Shown here: in pieces, positions 35,723-45,896 of the stretch
How the letters are laid out: every line of letters begins with the position of its first letter
Numbering within the stretch: position 1 is the first letter of the stretch
Source of the DNA: Bradyrhizobium sp. ORS 285
Lineage (GTDB): Bacteria; Pseudomonadota; Alphaproteobacteria; Rhizobiales; Xanthobacteraceae
Assembly: GCF_900176205.1 (NCBI RefSeq)
Contig: NZ_LT859959.1
Span: 1,488,001-1,552,000, forward strand
Reading direction: 5' to 3'
Length of the DNA stretch: 64,000 bases
The notes under the pieces: model-generated
The model's input: the letters and a program-made list of their open reading frames with translations, nothing else
The model's database searches: none
Told to the model about the DNA's origin: nothing
Translations under genes and position numbers: made by a program

Positions 35723-37273
35723 ATGAGGGATCTCCTGAACTTTGGCCAGATGCTCTCGGCGCACGCCCGGACGTCGCCGCAGCGCACCGGCGCCCGCGAC
35801 CTCGAGCGCGCGATGAGTTTTGCGCTGTGGAACGAGCGCGCCTGCCGGCTTGCCAATGCGCTGCTCGGGCTTGGTCTCGCCAAGGGCGATCGCGTCGCAA
35901 TCCTCGCCTACAACTGCGTGGAGTGGTGTGAGATCTACGCTGCCACCGCCAAGGCCGGCCTCGTCGCGCTGCCGATCAATTTCCGCCTCACCGCGCCGGA
36001 GGTGCAGTTCATCGTCCAGAACGCGGAGGCGGCTGCTTTCATCGTGCAGGATGAACTCGTCGGCCTCGTCGAGGAGACGCGCGGAGATCTCGGCATCGCC
36101 GACGATCTCTTCATCCACTTCGGCAGGAGGCCGCGCCCGGCGGGCTATCGCGGCTATGAGGACATCATCGCCGCGGCGTCATCCGGCGAGCCCGACCAGC
36201 AGGTCGCGCTGTCTGACCCCTGGACCCTGATGTACACCTCGGGCACGACCGGCAAGCCGAAGGGCGTGCTGCGCAGCCATCGCAGCGCCGTGCTGCTGTC
36301 GATGGTCACCGAGATCGAGCTGAAGCTCAGCCGGAACGACGGCGCGCTGCTGGTGATGCCCATGTGTCATGCCAACTCGCTGAATTTCTTCGGCGCGTTC
36401 GGCTATATCGGCGGCCTCAATTCGATCTATTCGCGTAAGAGCTTCGATCCCGAGCACGCGGTGACGACGCTCGCCGACGGCGGCTCGACCTTCACCTCTC
36501 TGGTGCCGACGCACTACATCATGATGCTCGACCTGCCGCGCGCGGTCCGCGCGCTGCATGATTTCAGCGCGATCACCAAGCTGATGATCTCCTCGGCGCC
36601 GGCGCGCCCGGAGACCAAGCGCGAGGTGATGGAGATGTTTCCGAAGTCGGGCCTCTACGAGCTCTACGGCGCCACCGAGACCGGCTGGGTGACGATGCTG
36701 CATCCGCATGAGCAGTTCACCAAGCTCGGCTCTGTCGGCCGCGAATGCGTCGGCGCCGCGCCGATCCGCATTCTCGACGACGCCGGAAACGAGTTGCCGG
36801 ACGGCGAGGCGGGCGAGCTCTATTCGTCCAACGCGCACACCTTCGATTGTTACTGGCGCCTGCCGGACAAGACGAGAGAATCGTTCCGCGGCGACTACTG
36901 CTCCGTCGGCGACATGGCCCGCCGCGACGCCGACGGCTACATCCACCTCGCTGATCGCAAGAGCAACATGATCATCTCCGGCGGCGAGAACATCTATCCA
37001 TCCGAGGTCGAGGCGCTGGTCGGCGCGCATCCTGGTGTGAAGGACATCGCCGTAATCGGCCTGCCCGACGACAAATGGGGCGAGCGCGTCCATGCGGTGA
37101 TCGTGCCGCGCGACGGCATGACGGTGAAGGAGTGCGAACTGGCGGATTGGGCCAAGGAGCGTCTCGCCGGCTTCAAGCGGCCGCGCTCCTATGCCTTCAT
37201 CACCGACGGCGAGATGCCGCGCAACGCGACCGGCAAGATCCTGCATCGCGAGCTGAAGAAGAGATTTTCGTGA
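35723..37273 (+). CDS. AMP-forming acyl-CoA synthetase (ANL superfamily)
   Basis: 516 residues from the ATG at 35723, which follows GGAGGAGG; the frame is open to 35654 but without a better start. The ANL motifs are present: P-loop YTSGTTGKPKG, LYGATE (A5), DMARRDADGYIHLADRKSNMIISGGENIYP (A7-A8), and C-terminal Lys in PRNATGKILHRE. It activates a carboxylic acid to the acyl-CoA via an acyl-adenylate. The acid is unknown. It lies 93 bases after the previous gene and is followed by a carrier and a ThDP enzyme, perhaps a small catabolic unit. Confidence 0.9.
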   Translation: MRDLLNFGQMLSAHARTSPQRTGARDLERAMSFALWNERACRLANALLGLGLAKGDRVAILAYNCVEWCEIYAATAKAGLVALPINFRLTAPEVQFIVQNAEAAAFIVQDELVGLVEETRGDLGIADDLFIHFGRRPRPAGYRGYEDIIAAASSGEPDQQVALSDPWTLMYTSGTTGKPKGVLRSHRSAVLLSMVTEIELKLSRNDGALLVMPMCHANSLNFFGAFGYIGGLNSIYSRKSFDPEHAVTTLADGGSTFTSLVPTHYIMMLDLPRAVRALHDFSAITKLMISSAPARPETKREVMEMFPKSGLYELYGATETGWVTMLHPHEQFTKLGSVGRECVGAAPIRILDDAGNELPDGEAGELYSSNAHTFDCYWRLPDKTRESFRGDYCSVGDMARRDADGYIHLADRKSNMIISGGENIYPSEVEALVGAHPGVKDIAVIGLPDDKWGERVHAVIVPRDGMTVKECELADWAKERLAGFKRPRSYAFITDGEMPRNATGKILHRELKKRFS

Positions 37274-37315
37274 GTTGGTCGCCGCGATGCGCTGCGCGTC
37301 TGATATGTAGCTGCG

Positions 37316-38254
37316 ATGCAGGCCGTTCTCAATTCCGCTCTTCCCATCTTCGCGCTGATCCTCACCGGATTCCTGTGCGGACGCTTCGGTGTGTTCGATC
37401 GCACCGCGACCGACAATCTCAACCGCTTCGCGGTGTATCTGGCGCTGCCGGCGCTGATCTTCACGGCGATGTCCAAGATCGGCGTCGAGCAGGTCAGCCA
37501 GTTCGGCTTCATCGGCGCGTTCTGCGGCGGCATCGCCGCGACCTTCGCGACTGGCTTCGTGATCAGCCGCTTGCGCGGCCGTCGCGTCGCCAATGCCAGC
37601 ATCGAGGGGCTGGACGCCGGCTACAGCAATGTCGGCTTCATGGGCATTCCGATGTGCCTGCTGGTGTTCGGGCCGGACAGTGCGCCGGCGTCGATCATCG
37701 CGACGCTCTTCACGGCCTGTGTGCTGTTCCTGTTCGCGATCGTCGTCGTCGAAATGGATCTGCAGAAGGGCGCGACACTCGGCGCCACCATCGCCAAGGT
37801 CGCGCGCTCGCTGCTGACGAGCCCATTGTTCATCGCGCCGGTCGCCGGGCTGGCGGTGGGGCTCAGCGGCTTTCCGCTGCCAGCGCCGTTCATGAGCTTC
37901 ACGAGCCTGCTCGGTGGCGCGGCCTCGCCGGCGGCACTGGTCTGCATCGGTCTGTTCCTGGCACAGGAGCGCGTCGTCACGCACGATGCGACATCGATCG
38001 CCATCCTCGTCTCGCTGAAGCTCGTGATGCAGCCCGCGGTGACGGCGCTGCTCGCCTTTCACGTCTTTGCGATGCCGCCGCTGTGGTCGCATTCGGCCGT
38101 CATCCTGAGCGCGCTGCCAATCGGCTCGGGGCCGTTCACGATCGCCAAGCTCTACGGCCTCGAGGCCGGCGTCACCTCGGGCTCGATCCTGGTCTCGCAC
38201 CTCTTCGCCGTGCTCACGGTCTCGCTGCTCGTGGCCTGGCTTGCGCCCGGCTGA
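37316..38254 (+). CDS. AEC-family (auxin efflux carrier/malonate-type) transporter
   Basis: 312 residues and about ten hydrophobic helices in two similar halves: MQAVLNSALPIFALILTGFLCG at the start and the conserved LDAGYSNVGFMGIPM and LILVSHLFAVLT-like end. The NVGFMGIP motif with a central Pro/Asn crossover is typical of AEC permeases (MdcF-like). Substrate is probably a small carboxylate. It begins 42 bases after the synthetase. Confidence 0.88.
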   Translation: MQAVLNSALPIFALILTGFLCGRFGVFDRTATDNLNRFAVYLALPALIFTAMSKIGVEQVSQFGFIGAFCGGIAATFATGFVISRLRGRRVANASIEGLDAGYSNVGFMGIPMCLLVFGPDSAPASIIATLFTACVLFLFAIVVVEMDLQKGATLGATIAKVARSLLTSPLFIAPVAGLAVGLSGFPLPAPFMSFTSLLGGAASPAALVCIGLFLAQERVVTHDATSIAILVSLKLVMQPAVTALLAFHVFAMPPLWSHSAVILSALPIGSGPFTIAKLYGLEAGVTSGSILVSHLFAVLTVSLLVAWLAPG

Positions 38255-38282
38255 TCGCATCCTCATCCGCCGGAGTGATCCG

Positions 38283-39995
38283 ATGAAAGTCTCTCCCGAC
38301 AGTGCCGCCGACCTGATCGCCCGACTGCTGAAGCGCCGCGGCGTCAACCGCGTGTTCGCACTGTGCGGCGGCCACATCATGCCGATCTGGATGCGGCTCG
38401 ATGCGGAGGGGATCCAGATCATCGACGTGCGCGACGAGCGCGCCGCCGTCCACATGGCGCAGGCACATGCGGAGCTCACCGGCGAGCTCGGCGTGGCGCT
38501 GGTCACGGCGGGACCCGGCATGACCAATGCGATCACCGGCATCGCCAACGCCCATGTCTCGCGCGCCCCGGTGTTGGTGATGTCGGGCGGCAATCCGCGG
38601 CCGCAGGAAAACCGAGGCGGTCTGCAGGACATGGATCACACCCAGCTGGTGCGCTCGATCACGCGCTATGCGCGCACGGTGCGCGAGCCGTCGCTGGTGC
38701 TGCAGGAGCTCGACGAGGCGATCGCGCGTGCGTTCGGCGATGGCGGCGAGCCCGGGCCGGTCTTCATCGACTTTCCTGTCGATACGCTGCGCGGGATCGT
38801 TCCGAAGGCGCTGCAGCTCGAAGAACATCTTGCGCCGAAACCGCGTGCGGTGACGAGCCCCGATCCCGCCGAGGTCGAGAAGGCCGTCGAGCTGCTGTGG
38901 TCGGCGCGCCGCGTGCTGGTCATCTCCGGCCGCGGCGCCCGCGGCGCGGGGCCCGAGCTGATCGGGCTGCTCGACCGTCTTGGCGCCGTCTATCTCGACA
39001 CCGGCGAGAGCAGGGGACTCGTCCCCGACGATCATCCGTCCGTGGTCGGCGCGATGCGCGGTGCGGTGATGGGCGATGCCGATGTCGTGCTGACGGTCGG
39101 CCGCAAGCTCGATTTCCAGCTCGCCTATGGCTCGCCGGCCGTGTTCAAGGACGCCAAGTTCGTGCGCATCAGCGACACCGCGAGCGAGCTGCGCGACAAT
39201 CGCCGCGGCGCGGCCGAGATCCTGGCGTCACCGGCTGAGACGCTCCGCGCGATCGTGGCGCTTGCGGGCAATCGCGAATCGGCCGTCGATCGGCAATGGG
39301 CCGCGAAGCTGCGCGCGAGTCATCAGGAGCGCGCCGCCAAGCTGAAGCAGAGCATGGCGACGGCGGCCCACGGCTCCGACGGACGCCTGCATCCGAACCG
39401 AGTGTTATCAGCATTGCAGGAGGCAATTGGCAACGACGCGGTGGTCATCACCGACGGCGGCGATTTCCTGTCCTTCGCTCGCGTCGGCTTGAGCGCGCCG
39501 TTGATGCTCGATCCCGGCCCGTTCGGCTGCATCGGCGTCGGCGTGCCCTATGGCATCGCTGCAAGCCTTGCTTATCCCGACAGACCGGTGGTGGTCGCGA
39601 CCGGCGACGGTGCCTTCGGCTTCAACGCGGTCGAGGTCGATACCGCCGTGCGTCACAAGGCGCCGGTGCTGATCGTCGTCGCCAACAACGGCGCCTGGCA
39701 GATCGAGGTGCATGACCAGACCGTCACGCACGGCAAGGTCGTGGGGACAAAACTGCAATTCGCCGACCACGCGGCGATGGCCCGCGCCTTCGGCATGCAT
39801 GCCGAGCGCGTCGAGACCGAGGCGCAGTTGGGGCCGGCGATCGAGCGCGCGCTCGCCAATCGCCCGGCGCTGCTCGACATGGTGGTGACGCCCGAGGCGG
39901 TGTCGTCGGATGCCAAGACGGGACTGGCGTGGGTGCCGGACCTGCAGCCACTGGCGGCGTGGGATGAGGCGGAGCGGAAGTGGCGGGCGAGCTAA
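38283..39995 (+). CDS. Thiamine diphosphate-dependent enzyme, acetolactate synthase-like
   Basis: 570 residues from the ATG at 38283. It has three ThDP-enzyme domains: PYR (FALCGGHIMPIW, RDERAAVHMAQAHAELTG with the cofactor-activating Glu), central (VLVISGRGARGAG), and PP with the metal/diphosphate motif GDGAFGFNAVEVDTA...NN. The usual HEQ of acetolactate synthases is DER here, and I see no FAD-specific hallmark, so true acetolactate synthase activity is doubtful. Related proteins include oxalyl-CoA decarboxylase and 2-hydroxyacyl-CoA lyase. Linkage to the acyl-CoA synthetase hints at a CoA-thioester or 2-keto acid substrate. Confidence 0.82.
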   Translation: MKVSPDSAADLIARLLKRRGVNRVFALCGGHIMPIWMRLDAEGIQIIDVRDERAAVHMAQAHAELTGELGVALVTAGPGMTNAITGIANAHVSRAPVLVMSGGNPRPQENRGGLQDMDHTQLVRSITRYARTVREPSLVLQELDEAIARAFGDGGEPGPVFIDFPVDTLRGIVPKALQLEEHLAPKPRAVTSPDPAEVEKAVELLWSARRVLVISGRGARGAGPELIGLLDRLGAVYLDTGESRGLVPDDHPSVVGAMRGAVMGDADVVLTVGRKLDFQLAYGSPAVFKDAKFVRISDTASELRDNRRGAAEILASPAETLRAIVALAGNRESAVDRQWAAKLRASHQERAAKLKQSMATAAHGSDGRLHPNRVLSALQEAIGNDAVVITDGGDFLSFARVGLSAPLMLDPGPFGCIGVGVPYGIAASLAYPDRPVVVATGDGAFGFNAVEVDTAVRHKAPVLIVVANNGAWQIEVHDQTVTHGKVVGTKLQFADHAAMARAFGMHAERVETEAQLGPAIERALANRPALLDMVVTPEAVSSDAKTGLAWVPDLQPLAAWDEAERKWRAS

Positions 39996-40049
39996 CTGAG
40001 GTCCGCACCGGGACCTCAGCAGCAGCTTGCGGTACTCGGTGTTCGATGC

Positions 40050-40176
40050 ACCTCTCCCGAAGGGAGAGGTCGGATTGCATCGCAGATGCAATCCGGGTGA
40101 GGGACTTTGGTCTATCGAGACGCTGGCGCCCCCTCACCCGGCGCGGTGCGCCGACCTCTCCCCGGCGGGGAGAGGT
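40050..40176. repeat. Multi-hairpin intergenic repeat element
   Basis: Nearly every base is in a stem. ACCTCTCCC/GGGAGAGGT (40050-40070), GGATTGCATC/GATGCAATCC (40072-40094), long-range CGGGTGAGGG (40094-40103) with CCCTCACCCG (40131-40140), CGGCGC/GCGCCG (40139-40153), and ACCTCTCCCC/GGGGAGAGGT (40154-40176). The whole can fold as one cloverleaf-like cruciform because the terminal stems are also mutually complementary. It fills the gap between the convergent ThDP and MFS genes and could terminate both. Confidence 0.8.
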
Positions 40177-40232
40177 GGACGGAGCTCGTGGTTGGCGGGG
40201 TCGTTCGATCGAAGCGTTCGAGGCGCTTGCAC

Positions 40233-41540
40233 TCACGTCTGCTGCAGCTGCCGCGGCGCGCTGAGCCACAGGGCCAGCAGCGTGCACACTGCGCCCGACA
40301 GCAGATAGCCGCCGGCCGAGAGCAGGCCGAAATACGATGCCAGCAGCAGCGCGGCGAGTGGCGCAAATCCCGCGCCGAACAGCCACGCAAGGTCGGCCGT
40401 CAGTGCGGACGCCGTGTAGCGATAGGTGCGGGCGAAGTTGGCGGCGATCGCGCCCGAGGACTGGCCGAACGACAGGCCGAGCAGGATGAAGCCGAGCACC
40501 ATGTAGACGGTCTCGCCGACCGGGCCGGCATCGAGCAGCTGCGGCGCGAAGCCGGAGAATACCGCGATCGCGATGGCCGAGCCGATCAGCAGCGACTTGC
40601 GGCCGATGCGGTCGGCGAGCATGCCGGAGGCGATGATCGCGATGACACCGAACACCGCGCCGATGGCCTCGATGATCAAAAAGCGCGCCGGCGTCTCCCT
40701 GGTGAACAGGAACACCCAGGACAGCGGAAACACCGTCACCATGTGGAAGAGCGCGAAGCTCGCCAGCGGCGCGAACGCGCCGATGACGATGTTGCGGCCC
40801 TCGTGGCGGATGGTGTTGGCCACGCTGGCGGGCTGCAGCTCGCGCGAATGAAACAGCTCGTCATATTCGGGCGTCACCACCATGCGCAGCCGCGCGAACA
40901 GCGCGACGACGTTGATGGCGAAGGCGACGAAGAACGGATAGCGCCAGCCCCAGTCGAAGAAATCAGCCGCCGAGAGATGGCCGACGAAGAAGGCGAACAG
41001 CGTGCTGGCGACGATCAGCCCGAGCGGCGCGCCGAGCTGCGGGATCATCGCGTACCAGCCGCGCTGATGCTCCGGCGCATTCATCGCGAGCAGGGAGGCG
41101 AGGCCGTCCCAGGCGCCGCCCCAGGCCAAGCCCTGGCCGATTCGCGCCAGCGCCAGCAGCCAGATCGCGCCGGCGCCGACGGTGTAGTAGCTCGGCAGGA
41201 AGGCGATCGCGACGGTCGATGTGCCCAGCAGGAATAGCGCAATGATCAGCTTGGCGCTCTTGCCGTAGCGGCGGTCGATCGCCATGAAGATCACGCTGCC
41301 GAACGGGCGGGCGATGAAGGCGAGCGCGAATAGCGCGAAGGAATACAGCGTCTGCGTCAGCTCGTCGGCGAACGGGAAGACCAGGCGCGGAAACACGATC
41401 ACCGAGGCGATGGCGTAGACGAAGAAGTCGAAGAACTCCGACGTGCGGCCGATGATGACGCCGATCGCGATCTCGCCCGGATTCGCCTCATGCCTGCGGG
41501 AGAGATCGGTCTCGCCGTCCATGGCCGCTGCCTGTGTCAT
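40233..41540 (-). CDS. MFS permease, metabolite:H+ symporter (MHS) type
   Basis: 435 residues with about twelve membrane helices. MHS features: IGVIIGRTSEFFDFFVYAIAS in helix 1, FIARPFGSVIFMAIDRRYGKSAKL (loop 2-3 motif), ALARIGQGLAWGGAWDGLA, and GMLADRIGRKSLL after helix 7. Relatives import organic acids, but the substrate is not readable. An ATG at 41522 (MDGETDLSRR) is an alternative start. It is divergent from cyoA. Confidence 0.88.
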   Translation of the reverse strand: MTQAAAMDGETDLSRRHEANPGEIAIGVIIGRTSEFFDFFVYAIASVIVFPRLVFPFADELTQTLYSFALFALAFIARPFGSVIFMAIDRRYGKSAKLIIALFLLGTSTVAIAFLPSYYTVGAGAIWLLALARIGQGLAWGGAWDGLASLLAMNAPEHQRGWYAMIPQLGAPLGLIVASTLFAFFVGHLSAADFFDWGWRYPFFVAFAINVVALFARLRMVVTPEYDELFHSRELQPASVANTIRHEGRNIVIGAFAPLASFALFHMVTVFPLSWVFLFTRETPARFLIIEAIGAVFGVIAIIASGMLADRIGRKSLLIGSAIAIAVFSGFAPQLLDAGPVGETVYMVLGFILLGLSFGQSSGAIAANFARTYRYTASALTADLAWLFGAGFAPLAALLLASYFGLLSAGGYLLSGAVCTLLALWLSAPRQLQQT

Positions 41541-41605
41541 CGCTGCTCGCAGTCCTCTCGCACTCTATTTGAGCCCGTAAATGTCTGCCCAAGCGTCGCT
41601 CCGGT

Positions 41606-41624
41606 ATTGGACAAATTGTCCAAT
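41606..41624. promoter_or_regulatory. 19-bp palindrome upstream of cyoA
   Basis: ATTGGACAA (41606-41614), central A, TTGTCCAAT (41616-41624): perfect 9-bp arms. It lies 68 bases before the cyoA GTG and 66 bases before the divergent MFS gene. It does not match an FNR/FixK box (TTGAT-N4-ATCAA). A dimeric regulator such as a GntR-, TetR- or Rrf2-type protein is likely; none is coded adjacent. Confidence 0.7.
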
Positions 41625-41691
41625 GTTGGGCGTGACGTCCGGTCGCTACGTGAGGCCTCGTTCAGAGATCCGCGCTTCGACGAGGTTAATC

Positions 41692-42867
41692 GTGCGTTAC
41701 TGGAAAACGTTGGCTCTGCTACCCCTGGGGCTCGCGCTCGGGGGCTGCAATCTGGTGGTGCTTTCGCCATCCGGTGACGTCGCCGCCCAGCAGCGCGATC
41801 TCGTGATCATCGCCACCGTGCTGATGCTGCTGATCGTGGTGCCGGTGATGGTGGCCACCGCCATGATCGCCTGGCGCTACCGCCAGTCCAACAAGGCCGC
41901 GACCTATACGCCGGACTGGGACCACTCGACCCAGCTCGAGCTTCTGATCTGGGCCGCGCCGCTGATGATCATCATCTGCTTGGGCGCCGTCACCTGGATG
42001 GGCACCCATCTGCTCGATCCCTACCGCACACTCGGCCGTATCTCGGCGGATCGCGCCGTGACCCCGCAGGACAAGCCGCTCGAGGTCAACGTCGTCGCGC
42101 TTGATTGGAAGTGGCTGTTCATCTATCCCGAATACGGCATCGCCAGCCTCAACGAGCTCGCCGCTCCCGTGAACCGGCCGCTCGATTTCCGGATCACCTC
42201 GTCCTCGGTGATGAACTCGTTCTATATTCCGGCACTCGCCGGCCAGATCTACGCGATGCCGGGTATGCAGAGCCGGCTGCACGCCGTCATCAACAAGCCG
42301 GGCGTCTATCGCGGCTTCTCGGCGAACTACAGCGGCGCCGGCTTCTCCGGCATGCGCTTCGCCTTCCACGGTCTGTCGGATGCGGAGTTCGCCAGCTGGG
42401 TCGAGAAGGCCAAGGCCAGCGGCAATCAGCTAGGCAAGCCCGAATATCTGACTCTGGAGCGTCCGAGCGCCAACGAGCCGGTGCGCTACTACGCTTCCGT
42501 CGACAACGATCTGTTCCGCGCCATCCTCAACATGTGCGTCGAAGCCGGCAAGATGTGCATGAGCGAGATGATGGCGATCGACGCCAGGGGCGGCATGGGC
42601 ATGGCCGGTATCAGCAACACGCTGCCGCTCGCCTACGACAAGTTCGCCGGCCGCGGCGCGGTGTTCGGCGCCGAGCCGAGCTTTGTCGCCGGCGGCGTCT
42701 GCCTGCCGGGCGACCAGGTCACGCGCATGGCCGAGAATTCCTCGCCGACCGTCCTGGCGCCGCTCGACTGGACGCCGCTGCAGGGCCGCGGGCTGGAACG
42801 GCCCGGCCTGATGCGGCCGTCCAAGGCGTCGTTCATCCCGTTGCCGACCTCCAAGTCGAATTCCTGA
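41692..42867 (+). CDS. cyoA: Quinol oxidase subunit II
   Basis: 391 residues from a GTG at 41692 preceded by GAGG. The N-terminus is a lipoprotein signal with lipobox LGGC (Cys19). Two membrane helices follow ([19 protein letters not shown] and [19 protein letters not shown]). The periplasmic cupredoxin domain has [19 protein letters not shown] but lacks the CuA-binding Cys pair, so quinol rather than cytochrome c is the electron donor. First gene of cyoABCD-surf1. An in-frame ATG at 41581 overlaps the palindrome and is rejected. Confidence 0.95.
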   Translation: MRYWKTLALLPLGLALGGCNLVVLSPSGDVAAQQRDLVIIATVLMLLIVVPVMVATAMIAWRYRQSNKAATYTPDWDHSTQLELLIWAAPLMIIICLGAVTWMGTHLLDPYRTLGRISADRAVTPQDKPLEVNVVALDWKWLFIYPEYGIASLNELAAPVNRPLDFRITSSSVMNSFYIPALAGQIYAMPGMQSRLHAVINKPGVYRGFSANYSGAGFSGMRFAFHGLSDAEFASWVEKAKASGNQLGKPEYLTLERPSANEPVRYYASVDNDLFRAILNMCVEAGKMCMSEMMAIDARGGMGMAGISNTLPLAYDKFAGRGAVFGAEPSFVAGGVCLPGDQVTRMAENSSPTVLAPLDWTPLQGRGLERPGLMRPSKASFIPLPTSKSNS

Positions 42868-42892
42868 CGTTCGGATTCGTGAGGATCACATC

Positions 42893-44902
42893 ATGTTCGA
42901 CACTGCCAATCTCACCAAGCTCATCTTCGGCCGGCTGACCCTGGAGTCGCTGCCGCTGCACGAGCCGATCATCGTCGGCACCTTCGCGATGGTCGCGCTC
43001 GGGGGCCTCGCGCTGTTGGGCGCACTGACCTATTTCCGGCTCTGGGGCTACCTCTGGAAGGAGTGGTTCACCACCGTCGACCACAAGCGCATCGGCATCA
43101 TGTACATGGTGCTCGGCATCGTCATGCTGCTGCGCGGCTTTGCCGATGCGCTGATGATGCGGCTGCAGCAGGCGATCGCCTTCAACGGCTCCGAGGGCTA
43201 TCTCAACTCGCATCACTATGATCAGGTGTTCACGGCGCACGGCGTGATCATGATCTTCTTCGTGGCGATGCCGCTGGTCACCGGCCTGATGAACTACGTC
43301 GTGCCGCTGCAGATCGGCGCGCGCGACGTGTCGTTTCCGTTCCTGAACAATTTCAGCTTCTGGATGACGACAGCCGGCGCCATCCTGGTGATGTGCTCGC
43401 TGTTCGTCGGCGAGTTCGCGCGCACCGGCTGGCTCGCCTATCCACCGCTGTCGAACCTGTCGTACAGTCCTGATGTCGGCGTCGACTATTACATCTGGGC
43501 ATTGCAGGTCGCCGGCGTCGGAACGCTGTTATCCGGCGTCAATTTGATCTGCACCATCGTCAAGATGCGCGCACCCGGCATGACCATGATGAAGATGCCG
43601 GTCTTCACCTGGACCTCGCTGTGCACCAACGTCCTGATCGTCGCCTCCTTCCCGGTGCTGACGGCGGTGCTCGCGCTGCTGTCGCTCGACCGCTATGTCG
43701 GCACCAACTTCTTCACCAATGATTTCGGCGGCGATCCGATGATGTATGTCAATCTCATCTGGATCTGGGGCCATCCGGAGGTCTACATCCTCATCCTCCC
43801 GGCGTTCGGCATCTTCTCCGAGGTCACCTCGACCTTCTCGGGCAAGCGGCTGTTCGGCTACACCTCGATGGTCTACGCCACCGTCGTCATCACCATCCTG
43901 TCCTACCTGGTCTGGCTGCACCATTTCTTCACGATGGGCTCCGGCGCCAGCGTGAACTCGTTCTTCGGCATCACGACGATGATCATCTCGATCCCGACGG
44001 GCGCGAAGATGTTCAACTGGCTGTTCACGATGTATCGCGGCCGCATCCGCTTCGAGCTGCCGATGATGTGGACGGTGGCCTTCATGCTGACCTTCGTGAT
44101 CGGCGGCATGACGGGCGTGCTGCTCGCTGTGCCGCCGGCCGACTTCGTGCTGCACAACAGCCTGTTCCTGGTCGCGCACTTCCACAACGTCATCATCGGC
44201 GGCGTGCTGTTCGGCCTGTTCGCCGGCATCGCCTACTGGTTCCCGAAGGCGTTCGGCTTCAAGCTCGATCCGTTCTGGGGCAAGATGTCGTTCTGGTTCT
44301 GGACGGTGGGCTTCTACTTCGCGTTCATGCCGCTCTACGTCCTCGGCCTGATGGGCGTGACACGCCGCCTGCGCACCTTCGACGATCCGAGCCTGCAGAT
44401 CTGGTTCGTGATCGCCGGCATTGGCGCGTTCATGATCCTGTTGGGCATCGCCAGCTTCCTGATCCAGATCGCCGTCAGCGTCCTGCGCCGCGAGCAGCTC
44501 GCCGACACCACCGGCGATCCCTGGGATGCGCGCACCCTGGAATGGGCGACCTCGTCGCCGCCGCCGGCCTACAACTTCGCCTTCACGCCCGTCATCCACG
44601 ATAACGACGCGTGGTGGGACATGAAGCGCCGCGGCTACGCCCGTCCGCTCACCGGCTTCAAGGCGATCCACATGCCGAGCAACACCGGCACCGGCGTGAT
44701 CCTCGCGGGCTTGAGCACGAGCATGGGGTTCGGCCTGATCTGGTACATGTGGTGGATGGCAGCCGGCAGCTTCGTCGCGCTGCTGGCGGTCGCGATCGGC
44801 CACACCTTCAACTATCACCGCAGCTTCCACATCCCCGCTGACGAGGTCGTCAGCGTCGAGCGCGCCCGCACCGAGCTGCTCGCGGCAGGAGCCAAGTCAT
44901 GA
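42893..44902 (+). CDS. cyoB: Quinol oxidase subunit I
   Basis: 669 residues with about fourteen membrane helices. Heme-copper oxidase signatures are visible: [19 protein letters not shown] (low-spin heme His), [17 protein letters not shown] (CuB His and the cross-linked Tyr), [10 protein letters not shown] and [19 protein letters not shown] (heme ligands). K-channel residues (Tyr, Lys in [10 protein letters not shown]) are present. It reduces O2 to water and pumps protons. Preceded by GAGGATC. Confidence 0.97.
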   Translation: MFDTANLTKLIFGRLTLESLPLHEPIIVGTFAMVALGGLALLGALTYFRLWGYLWKEWFTTVDHKRIGIMYMVLGIVMLLRGFADALMMRLQQAIAFNGSEGYLNSHHYDQVFTAHGVIMIFFVAMPLVTGLMNYVVPLQIGARDVSFPFLNNFSFWMTTAGAILVMCSLFVGEFARTGWLAYPPLSNLSYSPDVGVDYYIWALQVAGVGTLLSGVNLICTIVKMRAPGMTMMKMPVFTWTSLCTNVLIVASFPVLTAVLALLSLDRYVGTNFFTNDFGGDPMMYVNLIWIWGHPEVYILILPAFGIFSEVTSTFSGKRLFGYTSMVYATVVITILSYLVWLHHFFTMGSGASVNSFFGITTMIISIPTGAKMFNWLFTMYRGRIRFELPMMWTVAFMLTFVIGGMTGVLLAVPPADFVLHNSLFLVAHFHNVIIGGVLFGLFAGIAYWFPKAFGFKLDPFWGKMSFWFWTVGFYFAFMPLYVLGLMGVTRRLRTFDDPSLQIWFVIAGIGAFMILLGIASFLIQIAVSVLRREQLADTTGDPWDARTLEWATSSPPPAYNFAFTPVIHDNDAWWDMKRRGYARPLTGFKAIHMPSNTGTGVILAGLSTSMGFGLIWYMWWMAAGSFVALLAVAIGHTFNYHRSFHIPADEVVSVERARTELLAAGAKS

Positions 44903-45528
44903 CGATCGCAGCAGGCACCCTGAAGGCCGGCGAGCCGGTCTTCTACGTCGTCGACGAGCACGACCATCCGGAAGGGAGCAGCACGATGCTCGGCTTCTGG
45001 ATCTATCTGATGAGCGACTGTCTCATCTTTGCGATCCTGTTTGCCGTCTATGGCGTGCTCGGCACCAAATACGCCGCGGGCCCGGCGCCGAAGGACCTGT
45101 TCGATCTGTCGCTGGTCGCGCTCAACACCTCGTTCCTGCTGCTGTCCTCGCTCACCTACGGCTTCGCGATGTTGTCGATGCAGCAGAACCGCGTCGCCGC
45201 CATGCAGGGCTGGCTGGTGGTGACCGGCCTGTTCGGTCTGGCCTTCCTCGGCATCGAGCTGACCGAGTTCGTGCACATGATCCATGAGGGCGCGACGCCG
45301 CAGCGCAGCGCCTTCCTGTCGTCGTTCTTCACCCTGGTTGGAACCCACGGCCTGCACGTGACGTTCGGTCTCGTCTGGCTGGTCACCCTGATGGTGCAGG
45401 TCAAGCGCTTCGGCCTGATCGAGGCCAACAAGCGCCGGCTGGTCTGCCTCAGCATGTTCTGGCACTTCCTCGACGTGATCTGGATCGGGGTCTTCACCTT
45501 CGTCTATCTGATGGGAATGCTGCGATGA
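44899..45528 (+). CDS. cyoC: Quinol oxidase subunit III
   Basis: 209 residues with five membrane helices. [39 protein letters not shown] and [17 protein letters not shown] are the subunit III hallmarks, with [19 protein letters not shown] at the end. ATGA overlaps join it to cyoB and cyoD. Confidence 0.97.
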   Translation: MTIAAGTLKAGEPVFYVVDEHDHPEGSSTMLGFWIYLMSDCLIFAILFAVYGVLGTKYAAGPAPKDLFDLSLVALNTSFLLLSSLTYGFAMLSMQQNRVAAMQGWLVVTGLFGLAFLGIELTEFVHMIHEGATPQRSAFLSSFFTLVGTHGLHVTFGLVWLVTLMVQVKRFGLIEANKRRLVCLSMFWHFLDVIWIGVFTFVYLMGMLR

Positions 45529-45896
45529 GCTCGGATGTCCACGCCCACGCGGACGCGCACCACTCGGCCGATGATCATGCCGGCACGCGCTCCGGCCAGT
45601 TGATCGGCTTCGGCCTTTCGGTCGTCCTGACCGCGATCCCGTTCCTGCTGGTCATGAACGGCTCGCTCGACAAGCAGGTGACGGCGCTGATCATCATGGC
45701 CTTCGCGGCCGTGCAGGTCGTCGTCCACATGATCTTTTTCCTGCACATGAACACCAAGGCCGAGGGCGGCTGGACCATGATGGCGCTGATCTTCACCATC
45801 ATCATGGTGGTGATCGCGCTCTCCGGCTCGCTCTGGGTCATGCATCATCTCACCACCAACATGATGCCGGTGCACGAGATGGGTTCGACGCCGTGA
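45525..45896 (+). CDS. cyoD: Quinol oxidase subunit IV
   Basis: 123 residues with three membrane helices (LIGFGLSVVLTAIPFLLV, ALIIMAFAAVQVVVHMIFFL, MMALIFTIIMVVIALSGSLW). A His-rich N-terminus (DVHAHADAHHSADDHAG) and VVHMIFFLHM are CyoD-typical. It assists CuB insertion and complex assembly. GTGA overlap with the SURF1 gene. Confidence 0.95.
   Translation: MSSDVHAHADAHHSADDHAGTRSGQLIGFGLSVVLTAIPFLLVMNGSLDKQVTALIIMAFAAVQVVVHMIFFLHMNTKAEGGWTMMALIFTIIMVVIALSGSLWVMHHLTTNMMPVHEMGSTP

Noticed and set aside
36179-38632. An 817-codon minus-strand open frame across acyl-CoA synthetase, AEC and ThDP genes
   Set aside because: It crosses three well-supported plus-strand genes and has an unnatural composition with no recognisable motifs.
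38283-39995. Acetolactate synthase large subunit (ilvB)
   Set aside because: No small subunit gene is adjacent, the HEQ motif is DER, and the context is not branched-chain amino acid synthesis.
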